From assembly GCA_031002005.1 (NCBI GenBank), contig CM061921.1, positions 145,919,283 to 145,983,282 of the forward strand: 64,000 nt of DNA, in the 5' to 3' direction. A model generated the notes under the pieces. That model searched no databases. It saw nothing but the letters and a program-made list of their open reading frames with translations, and was not told the DNA's origin. How positions within the stretch are numbered: the first letter of the stretch is position 1; every line of letters begins with the position of its first letter. The DNA is from Vandiemenella viatica. Lineage: Eukaryota; Arthropoda; Insecta; Orthoptera; Morabidae. This document shows positions 26,801-38,800 of the stretch, in pieces. Made by a program: the position numbers and the translations under genes.

Positions 26801-29800
26801 TACAACTTGTTTTCTCAAAATTTTTATCCTGTTCCTCTTACTGGAATATGTAAAGCAAAATTTTATATTAGGGAAGTCTTGGAGTATTGTAAATAGTGGA
26901 AGAGCCATATTTATTAGTGTAGATACAACAACTTTTGTTCTTTACGCACTGCGTGAAAGTGTATAAATTATAGGAAAAGTTAAGGTGTGTAAATTATGTT
27001 TGTGATATCATTATGTTTGTGATATCAATATCTATGGTTTTATATTGTGGTGTACCACTGAGGTATTATTAATTCCACCATTAATTATTGTTTTAATATT
27101 AATAATTGTCATGACTGCAACAGTTTATTACTATAAATTTTAAGTTGGGCCCTGTTCATTCAATTCTAGAATTTGAACTAGATCCCTTCAGTGCAAAATA
27201 TCATGAAATTAATAACCTAAAATGATATGAAAAAAAACAGGATATAATGTTAAAAGAATGAAACACTATTGAAGTTATACAACATTTCATTTAATTTATT
27301 GTCTTGAAGTAATGAGAAATTACATATGAAACATTCTCGGGTGACAGCTGATTTAAAGAAGTGTTATAATTACATGATATTTCGGTGATTACATTTGTTG
27401 TCACCATCTTCTGATGAAGTGCGATCGAGAACATGCGATGTTGTTGAGCCAACCCAGACTCCTGCTGCTATGCTGTGATTGGTCGGCTCTGGAACTGGTC
27501 GTAGGTGGGGTCCTGTCCATCACATCTTGATTCAATGCCATGATGGAGTCTCGGCTGGATTCGATGCCCCTGTTCACATTGCCTGTAGCAGACGGGCTGA
27601 AAGTCATCGCTCGTTGAAAGGAAATATCAAAAGACAAAGTCTTCGCCATAAATTGCTCATCCAACCGCTGTGTCAAATTGTATCCATTGTGGGCCTGACT
27701 CATATTGAGCCAACCAAGATTCTTACTGCCATGCCGTGATTGGTCGGCTTTGGAACTGGTCATATCCATGGTCCTATCTCATCACAATGTTCAAAGAAAA
27801 AGTCTTCACCATAAGCTGCTCAGTAATGCATGAGCAACAGTTGCTCACTCCTACTACTAGCAAACGCTCCGTTGATCTGGACACGCTGTGTCATGCATAT
27901 ATCAGCTGCGCTGTTGATGAATAGTATTGATGAGTGGCCTCCAAGCTTCACTCAACTGGTTCCCGCATTGCGGTTGACGAGGTTTGATGCGAGATTAATT
28001 TCTACTGTTTCAGTGAGAATGCTGTTCCAGAAGCTCACAGTATGCACCAGTACTCTGGTATTTTCAAAATCGAAGCCATGGCCCTGTTCTAGGCTGTGTT
28101 CTGCAGCCTCAGATTTCTCTTTCTGCCCCAGATGAACATGTTGATCATGTTCTAGAGAACGTTGGTTAACACACCGTATTGTCTGGCCAACACAGATACA
28201 ATTCGACACAGCAGTTTGATGAGCAACTTATCGCGAAGGCTTTGTCTTCTGATATTTCCTTTGAACAAGTGATGACTTTCAGCCCGTCTGCTACAGGCCA
28301 TGTGAACAGGGGCATCAAATCAAGCCATGGCTCCATCATGGCATCGAATCAAGATGTGACTAGACAGGACTCTAGTTAAGACCGGTTCCAGAGCCGACCA
28401 ATCACAGCATAGCACAGGAGTCTGGGTTGGCTCAGCAACATCACACGCTCTCGACCGCACTTCACCAGTAGATGGCTACAACGAATGTGATCGCTAAATA
28501 TCATGTAATTATAACCAGGGGCGGGTTAAGGAATTTCGGGGCCCCCTGCGAAGTTTGATTTTGGGGCCCCCCTACTTCTTTTCAAGATGTACTTTTGTCT
28601 ATGCTTTAGATAATTTTCGTGACTGTATACACACACACACACAAACACACATAAGCTCAAACAACGATTAAAGAGATTTACTGAGGTTTCTCTAAATCTG
28701 TGTACAAACGGGCCAACAGTTTAATGAGTATTAGCTGAATGGGACCAACTTCGCCTAGTCTTTGGTGTGTTATCAATGCATCTCATATTGATCTCCCAAC
28801 TACTGTCACTTTCATTTCTGGCTAACCCCTGCTGCCCATTGTGTCAAATAAAATTGTTTTTGTGTTCAATTTTATAGCTATTATGTTTATAATACACTTT
28901 TTGTATACAACATTTCTTTTCTTGCCTTTCTTTGCTAGTACATATAGGTTTTTGGAGACACGTGAACAGGCATACACATTTTAATTCAATAAATTTTTAT
29001 ATGAAGCATCAAAAGATGAGTGAGTTTATTCGAACGAAATTACATAAATCGCTGAAACAGGTTGAGAGCAATAAACGCCTATTGTAATTACATCAGATAC
29101 GACTTTCTCAAAACTGAATCTGATGAAGGACTTCTCGTGGGACTCTACACCTCGGAAACATATATTGTGAATGCAGCTTGTTAACATTCTAAATTTGTAG
29201 ATTATTTATTTTAGCAGGAAAATTGTTCATTAAGTAATGACAAATTTTGAAGGGAACCATGGCAGGCCCTCGTCGAGCTTGGGGCCCCCCGTGACTGCGG
29301 TAGCCTTAAACCGGCCCTGATTATAACACTTCATAACTTGGCTAGTCACCCGAGAAAATTTCATATATTCTCAACGCCGAGAGAAACTACATTCTTATGC
29401 AACGAGAAATTATTTAATTTACTTGACAATTAATTGTTTTTTTTATTACTGATTTTACTGTGGAGTGTGGCTCATTTGATGTTATTATTTAAACATCTTT
29501 GCTGATGGCATAATATTGAAGTGAAACCAATATATAATGTCGGCTGTATCCAGTTTACCAAATGATAACCACGCACTTCCTTCCTTACCTCAACGGCTTG
29601 GTGTTCTGTACAGTGATAATGCTTCAGTTCCACTTATTAGCTTGAAGCATGGTTTCAGTATCACACCAAAGAAAATTCTAAGTTACATTGATGAGATTTA
29701 TTATTTTATTTATTTATTTTATTTATTTATCAATCTTGTTCCATGGATCCCTGCTGAGGAAGTACCTCTGGGATGTGAAACATGTCATTGTTGATACATA

Positions 29801-32800
29801 TACACATAATATGAGTGATATCATAGTAAATATATATATATATATATACATATTTTACAAATACAAGAAATAATAATAAACATACATTTTTGCAACTGAG
29901 TTTTGCAAACGTCATAATGAGTACAATTAATTATTTTCTTCAAATTCTTGAATGGAGTAGAAGGAGTTGCCAATAAGATAATCTCTAAGTTTTTGTTTGA
30001 ATACATTTTTATTATCTGAAAGCTGTTTTATACGATTAGGTAGTTTATTAAACGGATGTATCCCAGAATAATTAACTCCTCTTTGTACTAATGACAGAGA
30101 TGTTTGTGTTTTATGCAAGTTATTTTTGTTTCTTGTATTGAAACTGTGTACCTGTGAATTAGGTGTAAACAGGTTAAAATTTTCTATGACAAAGCTCATG
30201 AGAGAATATATATACTGAGAATACATTGTAAGAATATTGAGTTTCTTAAAGAGTTGTCTGCAAGAAGTTCTTGGTTTTACCCTACACAGAAACCTAATAG
30301 CTCTTTTCTGTGCTATGAAAACTTTTTTACTTTGTGAAGAGTTTCCCCAAAAAATTATGCCATATGACATTACTGAATGAAAATATGAGGAGTACACCTG
30401 TTTCATTAATTCTAGATCTGCTGTTAGAGAAAGTGTTCGTATTGCGAAGGTGGCACTACTTAACTTTGCCAGTAGTGTAGTGATATGATCATGCCAACAG
30501 AGTTTCTGATTTATTTTAATACCAAGAAATTTTATACTCTCTGTTTCTAAGATTGTGTTGTTTTTATAGTTTATACATATATCTGGCTGTGCATAGTTTT
30601 TTGTTTTAAACCTAATATAATGTGTTTTTTCAAAATTTAATTTTAATGAATTTGCCTTAAACCAATTTGCTACTACTCTAAGAACTTCATTTACATTAAA
30701 TTCTATAGTACTGTTTGGTGTTTTACGCACAGTCAGGTTAGTGTCATCTGCAAATAAAACACTCTTAACTTTGTCGGATAAATTTCCAGGAAGGTCATTG
30801 ATGTATAACAGAAAGAGGAGGGGACCTAAGACAGAGCCTTGTGGAATTCCATGTTTTATTTTCTCCCAGTCTGATGAAGCATCTTTACTTATTTTAGAAT
30901 CAAAAATTGAAACTTTTTGCATTTGGCTTTCAATGTATGATTTAAACCATTTACCTGCGGTCCCAAAAATACCATAGTATTCCATTTTTTTCAAAAGTAA
31001 TTCATGATTTACACAGTCAAATGCTTTTGCAAGATCACAAAATATTCCTACAGGATTCATTTTATTATTCAGTTCCTCAAATGTGTTATTTAAAAATGAA
31101 TATATAGCCATTTCTATGGATGATCCTTTTTTGAACCCAAATTGTGAATTAGTTAGGATATTATAGTGTGTAACATGTTTTATTACTCTACTATACATGA
31201 CTTTTTCAAAAACCTTTGAGAATGTTGAAAGTAATGAAATGGGACGATAGTTGTCTACACATGTTACTTCTCCTTTTTTAAATAATGGTTTTACAACAGC
31301 ATATTTTAGTCTATCGGGAAAAACACCTTGTATTAAGGATTCATTACAAATGTGAGCAAGTACATGACTGATACAGTCTGAACATCTTTTCAGTAATTTA
31401 CTTGAAATATTGTCATAGCTGGAAGAATTTTTAGGTTTTAATTGTTTAATGAGTTTATTTATTTCTGAGACTGTTACTGGTGGCAATTTCATCTCCACAA
31501 AGCTATTTGGGAAAGCAGTCTCAAGAAGCCTTAGAGCACTATGTGGGGATTGCTTTTCTATGCCTAATTTATCTACTACTGACGTAAAATGTTTGTTAAA
31601 TATTTCACAAACTTCCCCTACTTCGCTATACATATGTCCATTTTGTTCTATTTTTATGTCTTTAGAGTGAATTACAGTTTTTCCTGTTTCAGTCTTTATT
31701 ATATTCCATATTGTTCTCATTTTATTGTCTGAATTTTCTATTTTCGCCGATATGTACTTGTTCTTGGCCTTCCTTATTACATTTCTTAGTATTTTAGAAT
31801 AAAGTTTATAGTGAACTTTCAGCGCATAGTTATCTGATTCTCTCATTTTCAAATAAAGGTCCCTCTTTGTTTTACTAGAGATTCTAATACCCTTTGTTAT
31901 CCATCCCATGCCCAGTTCATTGTTTGGAGTGTTGAGAATTTTCCTTTTTTTGAAACTACCTTCAAAAAGTGTTAGAAATATATTCAGAAAGGAATCAAAT
32001 TTCGCATTAACACCCTGCGCATTATATACTTCTAACCAGTTTTCATTGTTTAAGGTATCTATGAAGTGTTTTATATTATTTTCACTAATATTTCTTCTAT
32101 AAACCCAGCTTTTCTTTATCTGTTTAACAGTGTTCCTGGACTCGATACATAATAGCTGGGCATCATGATCTGAGATACTATTTATTACTGGGTGTATGCT
32201 GTAATTACTGCACTGAGAAATATCCATAAAAAAATTATCAATTGCAGTCCTGCTATTATTTTGTATTCTCGTAGGAAAATTTACAAGTGCTGTTAAGTTA
32301 AAAGACAACATCAAGGCTTCCATATCTAATCTATCATTTCTGTGATTCAGAAAGTCAACATTGAAATCTCCACATAATACTATTTGTTTGCTATTTGTAA
32401 AACTTAGTAGCAAAGACTCTAAATGAGATAAAAACAGTCTGAAATTACCTGAGGGGGCCCTGTAAATTGCTATCACTATCAGCTCTTCCTTATCATATTC
32501 TAGTTTAGTAACACAACATTCAAAATGTTGTTCTATACAATACTTACTTACAACTACACTACTGCATTCAATATTATTTTTAACAAAAATGGCAACTCCC
32601 CCTTTCTCCATTTTACATCTGCAGAATGAGAGCTTAATTTATAATTTGGGATGGACAGCTGAGATATTCCTGTATCAGACAAATGATGCTCAGATATACA
32701 CACTGCAGAATTAGTCCCCACAACATAATGAAGTCATCTCAGCATTCAAACAGAATGTCTAAGCACTTAAAAACAAACCCAATGTTTCTCCAACACAAAA

Positions 32801-35800
32801 CAGACACAGAATTGCAAGAATCAAATACTGTCTGCCACCGTGAAGACTTTGTTTCACCTTGCTGCTTAATCTTCTTGTTCTCCAATACGAGTGCCTAGCA
32901 AACAGGAATACACATTCTTTTGCTCATTAAATACACAAAATTTAAATATTAGAATATATAACCTCTTTTCTGCTTTCTTATTTACAATATACAATCCCGT
33001 TCACTTGTATTCCAATGGCTGATAAAAGCACTTGATTTGACTTCTACTGACTCAGAATCTACCTCCTCACCCTTCAAAATGTACTGTCCTACAAGATAAT
33101 TTATTGCCTTGTTTTCACAACACATCATTCACTTCAGCTTGTCACCTTAAAGCATCTAGCTAACAGATCAGATTTGTGAAAAAAAAAAGACCTAGCACCC
33201 TTGTTTTTTTTCTAAATTTGGTTTTTTTCCAGAAAATATTATATTTGATAAATTATAGTTTTATTTACGGAACTTATATTTTACATGTGTGTTTTAAATC
33301 ATAATAAATCATATAATGTCTATATAGGTAACATAATTTTATATTGATCCTCTATGTCAGTACCACATTCACTAGTATCAGCACTACCAACACTAGTTCG
33401 GTTGGAGTCCGAATTTTCTATTTCTTCTTCTGTCTCCTCTAGATCCATAACTTCAGAAATAGCTAAATTTTCTTTTACTGGTTGTATTGTACGCAGAAGC
33501 TTTTGAGATTGCAATTTTAAATTGTGAGCAAAGTACACACTGGGCATAAAGACTGTGCCGATAGTTCTATATTATGGTCTTTTATGTTTGAATTTAAATC
33601 TATTATCATACAAAATAGCAGCTTTATTTCTTTTCAATCATTGGTTTATGCCAACGGTTGCAAGGAAATGATTCATAATTACTGACTCAGTATCACTATA
33701 CGCTGCGAGTTTAACAAGTATACGAATATAAGGAAAGCACAATAAGTAATAAAAAAGAGGCAAAAAATAGTTGATAAATTTAAAATTCGGAATTTTTTGG
33801 AAAGATCCGTAGATCCGCAGATAAATTTGTAGGGCTGGCAGCACTAGTTCAAATAGTGAGTGTCAATCCAAACAACGGGGAACGGGGATTCCTTCTCACA
33901 CAACCTAGCCTCTTTGGGAAGAACCTGTTCGTAAAAGAAAACTTCAGTCAATGTTGCCAATATTTTGTAATTTCTTTTTCTACTGAATCAGAAAAATATA
34001 GTAGATTTAAAAATTAAGGTAATTACTTAGTATAAACTCTAAAACCGTCATATTAAACGATAAATTCCTAAAAAAATTGAAATTTAGTAGTTATGAAAAA
34101 CAACAAGTCCGAGAAAAAAACGTGTTTTTTTTCACAATTTTTTCATGTTTTTTTTACAAGCCAGAAACAAAACCATTTTTTTTACAACACTACCCTTCAC
34201 AAATACACATAATTTGTCAGGCCATTGCATTGTATTGACAGGTGGGCTTACCTGTCTACAATTTCTTACTGTTCCCTCTGGCTCCATGATGTCACCTCTT
34301 CATCACATTCACTCAGTCGGAATATAGTGCATCTGCTTGTTCAGAATTTACTAACTGAACAGTACACTTATTATTTCTCAAATATTCAATCAGAAAATGT
34401 AACAGTCATGTTAGATAACACAGAAGGTTTGTATGTCTCTTACATTAAACAAAGCTGTCTTGTATATTCTAATACACCATATTCTAGAAACACCAGCTGT
34501 TATCAATCTACAGCTTATGCTGGCTGAATCTTACCCAAAATTTTGTAGACATCTCCTATTAATGAGCATTTGAAATTTGGTCATTTTAAAGGCTTAGGTG
34601 ACAGGTGATGGTAAGATTTCAATTGCCACAGATGAGCCAAAATCATTTATTAATAAAATTTTGGGTTAGATCCTTTATCACAGAAAGACATACTCATGGT
34701 TACAGGCTTAGGCCAAAACTTAATTGCTACTCATGTTTAATTATATGTGTTGGTTTCCACATTTCTGTCACTTGCCATCAGTTTTTATTTGCTTTTCCTA
34801 TTCAAATAATCATTCTGTTTGCATAACTGTGACTTTTCTATCCATCTGTTCAGACAGTACTTGTGAAGTTGATTGTCCCATTGTTTACTAATACACACAC
34901 ACACACACACACACAAACTTTAATTGAGTAAGGCAAATGCAGATGAATTAGGTGAATATTCACGTAATGAATGGAATGAAGCGCCTGATTATTACAATTT
35001 TTTGAGAAGGAGGGTGTCAAATTTGTATAAAAAAGGCTTTGTTAAATAAGTGTATAAAAAATGCAGCGAAATATATAATTATGTTTCATTTGAGTTAACA
35101 CTCATTCATGATTAGAAAGAAAGAAGTAATTATTTTTATATTTGATTGGAGTGTGAATAATAGGCATCTTTGATAGCTATATGGACTTTTTTATGTTTTG
35201 TCTTTTTAATTTAAATATGTGCACATTCGAGTAACACTTTTATCTCATACAATCCATACTGATTAATGTCAAATGTATTGACTCATAGTTATGTATAAAA
35301 CTAATTGATTTATATTATAAAATGGGACGTTAGGCCAGAGTGAAGCTTACAGTATATTATTTGAAACAATTATTATCTAATATAGACACTGAACTTCTGA
35401 AAATCCTAAAACAGTTTATGTTACTTCCATGATTGCTTAATTAAGGACACTTTCACTCAATGATTTCTGCAAGTGATTGTGTCTATTTATGGAAATAGTG
35501 TACCAAGAAATAAAAGAGTTGGACATAGGCCTGCTTCTATTTACAAGTTGCAGGCACTTTTTGCATGTATAGTATGAATTGGATTCTTGATCATGCGATT
35601 GAGCAGTTATAGCAAAAACTCTTCTACCTTAGTCTTTATAAAATGTTTAGGTTTAAGCTTAGTTTCTAAACATTGTGATGTAAGCTCATAGAATCAGTGC
35701 CTATGCCATAAACCCGAAAACATAACATGATAACAAATAATAATAAGTTATGATTAGTATGAAAAATTAATACTCCTTAAAATGGAATATCTTTTGATGG

Positions 35801-38800
35801 TTGAAAGCATGTCATTTCACCAAACTTTTGGGCAAATGAGACTAGTTTTTAACTTAATATTAGCTTTTGTTAACAGAGGGAATAATGAGGAACTGGTGTA
35901 TATTTTTTGCTGTGATGTGTGTTTTGCAAGATGACTCAAACAAGCAGTTACTCCCCAGTTTGACCTGCCATTCGTGGAGGTTCACCGAGCGCGAGAATTC
36001 TCCTTCCGTGCTCTGTCCGAGACTGTCCCAGATACATGTCGTGTGCCACCACGACTGGTGCCAGGTGTCAGTGTTTGGAACTGTGATGGTGAAGTTCTGT
36101 GGGAAACAAACATGAGGGTCAGGTAAGAATGACCAGTGTTTAATTCAGTTTAACTTCATAATTGATTAGTTAATTATTATTTAGTATTAAAAAATAATTT
36201 TAGATCAGGGTATTAGATGAGTAAAGAATTAGCCAGAGTGACACATTTATATTTTTGTGGTACAGATAGTAAATTACATTGAGGGTGTGAGCAATCTTGG
36301 AGTTCATATTATATTTCAACAGCTGGATGTTGTTTTCATGCTAGCTGACTTGTTAATTTGGTCAGAAATAGTTATTTAGCAATCTTAAATCCTGATAAAA
36401 ATTCTTTAGCTTCCATTTGTGACAAAATGTCACACTCCTCAGACTGTCAAAGAATCCCAAGAATGTGAGATTTTAATTTGGCTGGAAGATTGGGGATTTT
36501 TTTCAATAACAGTGCTGTGAAACTCATTGATCTTAAATTAAACATGTGTGAACCATATAATGTCTTCCTAAACTCAGAATAGAGTTTACTCAACAAAATT
36601 TTGTTCTCTAGTATCTTTAAACAATTTAAAAAATCAAGTTCTTCTCTCATGAAGCAGATAAACCACAGTTTTGGCATCATTCCCCTTTCTGTGTCTCTAG
36701 CATGGTTCAATCCAATCATAGTACTGATCACACTTAACTCTTCTTGGCTAGCATAGAGTAAGAAACTGTACTAATTTTAAAATTTACGTACTTTTTCATT
36801 AGCAGGTTTTTTGATAAAGGGGCTGGACTCTTGGAGTTGAAATAATAACCACGAAGTTTTATTATCTTGAAAACCTTTGGTAAATCAAAAACTTTCACAA
36901 AAACTTCCTGACTATGCTAATTGTTATGCTGGGGCCTACTATATATATATAAAAAAGTGTAACATAAATGGTGAGACACCCTATCATCTTTTTAATGAGG
37001 CAAATATTGCATTCTCATAACATTTCTTGTAATAGTTAATATCTTCTTTCTTGACTAGTGATTTTGGTAAGGGATCCATGATTTTATAAAAAGAAAAATC
37101 GTTCCTTCTATTAAAAATAAATCTTATGAAAAAAAAATCAGACAAGTCATTGTTAGATAAATGGTTGATTGATTATCTGCTGAAGAATAAAACTCTAGTA
37201 GCTGACAAAAAAACAATCTACTTACAGTAAAGATAAAGAAAAATCCAATGCAGAACCTAGCAGATACCACAGAAGTGGAGAAATTAACATATTAAATAAA
37301 ATATTTTTAAGAGCACTGTGAGGACAATGTTTACAAGGATTATACTGCAGGCACAGAGGCAGAGATGGTATTTGTGGCTCCTAGTCAGGTTTAGATGACT
37401 GGAGGTGGTACAAGGAAATGAGCCGAGAAATCAGAGATATTAACGGTGAGAGGATCAAGGGGGTGTGGGAGAGTAAAAGGTAGGCCTTAACTGTAGTTGT
37501 AGCAACAATAGTAATGATACTGGTGATGGCTAGTTTATTTCAGTTTTTGGTGCCAGATGTATTTAGAGATTGAGAAAAAGTTATGGTTTGGAAGAGAAGG
37601 GGTTCCCCATTAGCATTTGCATCTTCAGGTTAAGGACAGCATATTTGGGTTTCTTTGAATATGCACATAAATAAGGCTTTGGCTTCCAAAAATCCTACCT
37701 GATCCTATTAAAATAGGTTTCAGCAGATTCAGCCTCCTTTTTCTCCATATCTCAGTAAACTTTATCCATAAGGGATTCCATGGGATTGGCACGAATAGTT
37801 TTTCAACACATATTTTTAGAACATAGTTATTTAAATTGTTAACAAATAAATAATAAATGTCTATTAATTAAATTAATAAATCAATTTTAATGTTAAATGA
37901 TAAAAATTAGCAGTTAATATTTTAATTGGCAAAATGACACTAAACATTTTTAGCCTGTCTTAAGAACATTTTGAGCTTTACATTTAAAAAAAATATAAAC
38001 CAATTTTAAATAAATAATAAAAAATGCAAAATATTCAGTCTTAGGTCATATTATGTACCTTACAATAAATCATACCAGTTTGAAAATTTTGGCCAAGTAA
38101 CCAGAGGTTTTTTTATTATTCTAAATAAACAATCTATAACATGGAGAGGAAGCATTCTATTTCACAAAGTGAAGTGAATATACTCTAAAATGTAGACTTA
38201 GCTCAGAACATGATCTCATAACTTTTTGTCATTGTGCAAGCATGAGACTTGGTCTATTTTTAGAAGAATTGTTTTTGTGGGGTTTATTATTATGTCTCCT
38301 GATTTCTTGATTCATCTTATAGTTGATTCAATGTTATTAAAAGAAACTACTGACCAAGACATGAACTGTCAAGTATTTCAGTTTTACTTTAAGTGGCATA
38401 ACGACTTTTTTAAATAGAAATTATTTTTTATATATGAAAGGAGATGATCTTGGCGTATAATTGCAATGAAATTCTCATGGATGTATCGCTGGATTCAATT
38501 GAAAAAACACAAAATTTCACATGTGAGGAAGATGGCGGAGGCATGATGTTTTTACAACACAATTCGGCAATACACCCGTGAACACTTGATTATAAATTTG
38601 TTACCTTTAGTTGAAATGGTAACAAGGAGTTGAAAGGACACATGCTATTCACTCAAAAATAATGTGTTGTGGCTGATTGACCAAATCATCGCAAGAAGGA
38701 TTCATCGAAAGCCAGAATGGCAAATGTAAGCAGGCGGCTTTCGTGAAAGAACACGTGTTTTAAACACATTGAGGCGGTGGTCGAGATAACTATAAGTCAA

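Larger units (their letters stand above)
27323..29403 (-). mobile_element. Penelope-like element relic with inverted arms, interrupted by a hAT MITE
   Basis: The left arm (about 27323-27668) and the right arm (about 28203-28515 plus 29328-29371) are inverted copies. Shared words include cgggtgac / gtcacccg, gattggtcggctctggaac / gttccagagccgaccaatca and tagcagacgggctgaaagtc / gactttcagcccgtctgcta. A further direct, internally deleted copy of the arm lies at 27705-27827. GAGAAATTA flanks both sides (27314-27322 and 29404-29412) and may be the target duplication. A GIY-YIG endonuclease fragment lies between the arms. Penelope-like elements often carry such direct or inverted terminal repeats (family knowledge). 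Confidence 0.75.

Noticed and set aside
27401..27769. 122-residue minus frame in the Penelope left arm as a gene
   Set aside because: It lies within a repeated arm that also occurs inverted at 28203 with the same peptide; it is terminal repeat sequence, at most a read-through tail.
36120..36125. In-frame TAA after Cerk exon e as the natural stop
   Set aside because: It overlaps a strong donor (AG|gtaaga) and would remove the conserved CERK tail that is found at 48127.
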